Assembly: GCA_034698045.1 (NCBI GenBank)
Contig: JAQGAU010001001.1
Span: 1-22,115 of the forward strand
Direction of reading: 5' to 3'
DNA: 22,115 nucleotides
DNA from: Paramacrobiotus richtersi
Lineage: Eukaryota > Tardigrada > Eutardigrada > Parachela > Macrobiotidae
Below the pieces are notes generated by a model. The model was not told the DNA's origin, ran no database searches, and was given only the letters and a program-made list of their open reading frames with translations. Shown piece by piece: positions 19,370-22,115 of this stretch (position 1 is its first letter; the number at the start of each line of letters is the position of its first letter). The position numbers and the translations under genes were made by a program.

Positions 19370-21835
19370 GTGACTGTTTATTTAAATTGTAGGAACCATG
19401 TGGAAGTAAAACCGTCTACTGAAAAGTCATCAGAATTAGCTAAGTATGCGGATGAAACTGACTGCCTAATGGGTTCTGACAATAGATGCGGCTGGGCCGC
19501 TGGGGTGACCTTTTTAGGTATATCGCATTCGCAAATGCGACAAAGATGTGCTTTTATGGGCAGCATTTGCGCTTGAGCTGGAAAATAAACCAAAGATACA
19601 AAATTATTGTGAAAAAAGATTTAAATTCGTACCGTATTGCAATGCTGTCATGGTTACTGCGCGGAGACATGGGAAGTTGTGGTTCGATAAATCTGTGTTT
19701 GATCGTAACCTGGCTTTAATTCGTTCAGAAATTCACTTAGTGTTTCACGTAGAAAACTGTATGATGCTGCACAAGAGCCCTGGATAGGTGTAGTTACACA
19801 GACACTTCATCAAGCAATTCATTCATCATCTGATGGTCTTCACGGTTGGATCTCCGCTTATTTTGCTCATATGCTTTACTCGCATTCATCGATTACACGG
19901 GTTTCCCATAGACTCGGTTACACGGAATATTAGCCTAACCGCGGAGAATGCCCAGCTAACCATCCAGTATGCCAAGTGGTCGCTATCCTGGGATGGCATG
20001 AGTCTCCCACTGAACCCGACGACGGATCCCAGGGTCGTGCTACGGGTTGATGGCAGCGGGCAAGCAGTGCAGGTATGAACCGTTTATTACAGTCATAAGA
20101 TTAGCAGTGATGCGTGCGCAACAAACCGATCAATGGTCTCGATAGTCAGAAGCTCTACGATTTTTCTTCAAACTTGCTGATATTATGGACGTTTAAATTA
20201 GGGAAAACGAAGTTGTAGGAATTAAGCCAAAACCGCACGGCATGACCAAAATGCTTCGCATATCTTTTGAAACGTTTCCAACGCAAAAAAGCTGTTTTAG
20301 GTTCGCGTAGAAGCGTCCCGCCTTCCTCAAGCCACAGCAGGAGAACAAGCCCGACCACTCTGTCTGGATGAGTACCTCACCATCTGGGACGGCCAATGTA
20401 CGATCACACACTCGTAATATTTTCCTGGACTAAACTTACATGACCAACATTTTCCAGAGTGTGGCTGTTGGCAGATCGGGAGAAGTTAACTGGAAAGTTA
20501 TGCGAGCAGAAACCAGTGGATATACTGTCCTATACGGATTATGTGGTGAGTGTTGTCTCTCTTCGTAATCAGAGGCAATTTCAGTTTCTGGAAGTCTCTT
20601 ACAATTCAGTCTGTCAGGAGAAATTCTCTTCGACTACTGTAATGAGGCGATGTTGGCTAATTCTTAGTTCAAAATTGCGATTGTTTTTTCTGTTATTATA
20701 GCTCATACAGATCCAGCTCTATTACGTCACAGCGACATTGGACGACGCAGTAACCCTGAAACTGTCGCGTACGACATTGTGGCAAACTGGGTTTAACTGA
20801 CAGCACGTTGACCAATTGCCTGTAGGAGTTGAATGCGGACAAACGGCTTTGCGGTGTCCATCCGACACTACCAAATGCGCGATCCTGGAAGCGATATGTG
20901 ACGGTGTGTTTGTCGTACGTTGCAGAAATCGCACATGTACCAGTACTTGCGTAATCAGTGTCCTATGTGCTCTTGAAACAGGGAAGAAAGACTGTCCACA
21001 GGGCGAGGATGAAATCTGCACTACAGATTGTGGAAAGCCAAAGATTCCTCCTGATACTGTCCAGACAAACCTTCGAATCCTAGGCGGAGTCAACGTAAGC
21101 GCAAACTCAACTTGCAAGATTTCTGGCAGCGAAAAACACAGATGTCGTTTAGGCATCGGTGGACAGCTGGCCATGGCAGGTTCTTATCGAGAGCACGTGT
21201 GGCTCAGCAGGAGGTACTGTGGTAAGCCGCTTTTAACAGACTTTGAATGGGGTAGGATTAACTAGTACCAGCGCTGTCTCTAAATTGTTTGACCAACATA
21301 AGGGTCATGTCGAACGAAGTGGTCTGTTCCATGTGTTCAGCAATACCGGATAGATTTGTACAGTCAACAGTAGTATCGTAGTTATTGCTATCAGAATTAA
21401 TCGAGTGGGACTGGAGTGAAAAGTATAACTCTGAGCCATAGACCACAGCTGCCGTAACGTCAATGCAACGTTAATTTTTAATGACCTCTAGATCGCGCCT
21501 CGCTGGATCTTAACACAAGCCGATGTGGTCGTAAAGAACGACAATAGTGTGGTGCCGTGAGTATACAAACGGAACCCTGCTCATCGCTCTGTGCGAAAAG
21601 AAGCAGTTAAATTCGCAGTGATTTCTGCAGAGAACAGTGACTCGTCGGGATTTGCGCAATGAGTCTTAGATGGTTTAATTGTAGGGCAGATGTTATTACG
21701 GTGAATCTGCTGCCGCAGACCTGCACCGGATGGGATGTCCCTCAAAATCTACAGATGCGCGTGGAGAAGGTATTCGTACATCCGTTGTACCGCAAAAAGT
21801 GGAAGTACGATACGGCGCTTCTTCTTTTAACGAAG
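19370..21835 (+). repeat. Second copy of a tandem duplication (first copy about 14180-17131)
   Basis: From roughly 19370 the sequence repeats the block that begins near 14180, with start codons 5,256 bp apart. All nine visible exons match in order, phase and nearly in length. Introns 2-6 and 8 match in size (for example 43/44, 157/156 and 58/57 bp) while introns 1 and 7 differ by some 250-300 bp. The duplication probably continues past the window. Confidence 0.95.
19833..21835 (+). CDS. CUB-LDLa-trypsin-like serine protease homologue, copy 2 (cut by window end)
   Basis: Nine exons are visible: 19833-20072, 20301-20413, 20458-20545, 20702-20768, 20826-20903, 20982-21094, 21153-21221, 21492-21556 and 21685-21835 (328 codons). 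The gene then enters intron 9 (GTAACA); copy 1's intron 9 is 728 bp, so exons 10-12 should lie outside. The signal peptide is cleaner than in copy 1 (MVFTVGSPLILLICF). The CUB-like domain, the six-Cys LDLa module and a cleavage site R|ILGG are all present. WILTQADVVV again places Asp at His57 and Val at Cys58, and KYDTALLLL keeps Asp102. The Ser195 exon is not visible. By eye the protein is about 85-90 % identical to copy 1. Exon 8 is one codon longer and exon 9 two codons shorter than in copy 1, both in frame, so the gene looks functional rather than decayed. Confidence 0.85.
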
Positions 21836-22115
21836 GTAACATGTACTTGCTTGTTGGAGAAACCACATTTCACAGGAGAATTATCACCATTTTCAGCTAA
21901 ACGTTTACTTCGCTATGTTAGATCTATGGGTCTGAGAAACTGCATGTGACTCGCCCGAAAATACGATTATGTGTCGCTTTCTAAGATGTCAGAAGCAAAA
22001 GCGTACATTTAGGGACACTTACTGGATGACATCTGACCTTAAGGCCATTTTCCACCCGTTGTTATAACTATTAGTGAAATCAAGACAGCCGCGCACCTGT
22101 AACCGTTGCACCAAG
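21836..22115. other. Start of intron 9 of copy 2
   Basis: Shows patchy similarity to the start of intron 9 in copy 1 (TTCTCAGGAGAA / TTTCACAGGAGAA). No exon-10 sequence appears before the window ends. Confidence 0.6.

Noticed and set aside
20722-21174. 150-codon minus frame opposite the LDLa exons
   Set aside because: Antisense shadow of exons 4-7 of protease copy 2; the sense exons splice in phase and carry the domains.
20816-21265. 149-codon plus frame read straight through introns
   Set aside because: It joins exon 5, intron 5 and exon 6, then leaves the protease frame. The spliced version matches copy 1, so the unspliced frame is not the protein.

Overview
The window looks like invertebrate nuclear DNA. 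Genes are split by spliceosomal introns, many only about 40-160 bp long. There are no operons or ribosome-binding sites. Single-exon and multi-exon genes lie on both strands among microsatellites. The receptor types (a rhodopsin-family receptor with an NRF-W motif and a gustatory-like receptor), the very short introns and the near-balanced base composition make a tardigrade (Hypsibius type) my best guess. That guess rests on general resemblance only, because no search could be run.

Layout. 1-105 is an 8-bp microsatellite. 217-1693 (minus) appears to hold an undetected five-exon gene for a small secreted cysteine protein. Its first intron contains a young, ~430-bp fold-back element (882-1311). 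2023-2466 (minus) is the TM1-TM3 exon of a rhodopsin-like GPCR with no following exons visible. 3114-3653 (minus) may hold another small spliced Cys-rich gene. 3815-4024 (minus) is a single-exon secreted peptide. 5334-5663 (minus) is a probable three-exon gene for a 78-residue single-pass membrane protein. 5664-9730 is mostly non-coding, with a hairpin, a 9-bp periodic array and a GGCACC array. 9734-10804 (minus) is a gustatory-like multi-pass receptor whose TM7 exon I could not find. 10805-13129 is mostly non-coding and contains a GTT/TATAGTTAGT microsatellite between two 18-bp direct repeats. 13130-13411 (plus) is a second single-exon secreted peptide with a dibasic site.

The most striking region is 14577-21835 (plus). 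Two tandem copies of a CUB-LDLa-trypsin-like gene lie 5,256 bp apart. Copy 1 is complete in 12 exons (580 residues predicted). Copy 2 runs off the window after exon 9. The reading frames splice cleanly with conserved phases in both copies. Both keep the zymogen cleavage site (R-I-I/L-G-G) and Asp102, but His57 is replaced by Asp and Cys58 by Val. In copy 1 Ser195 is replaced by Trp. These are therefore secreted serine protease homologues that cannot use the normal catalytic triad, duplicated and retained. CUB and LDLa exons are far more conserved between copies than the exons around the lost active site.

No rRNA, tRNA, CRISPR array or viral gene was recognised.
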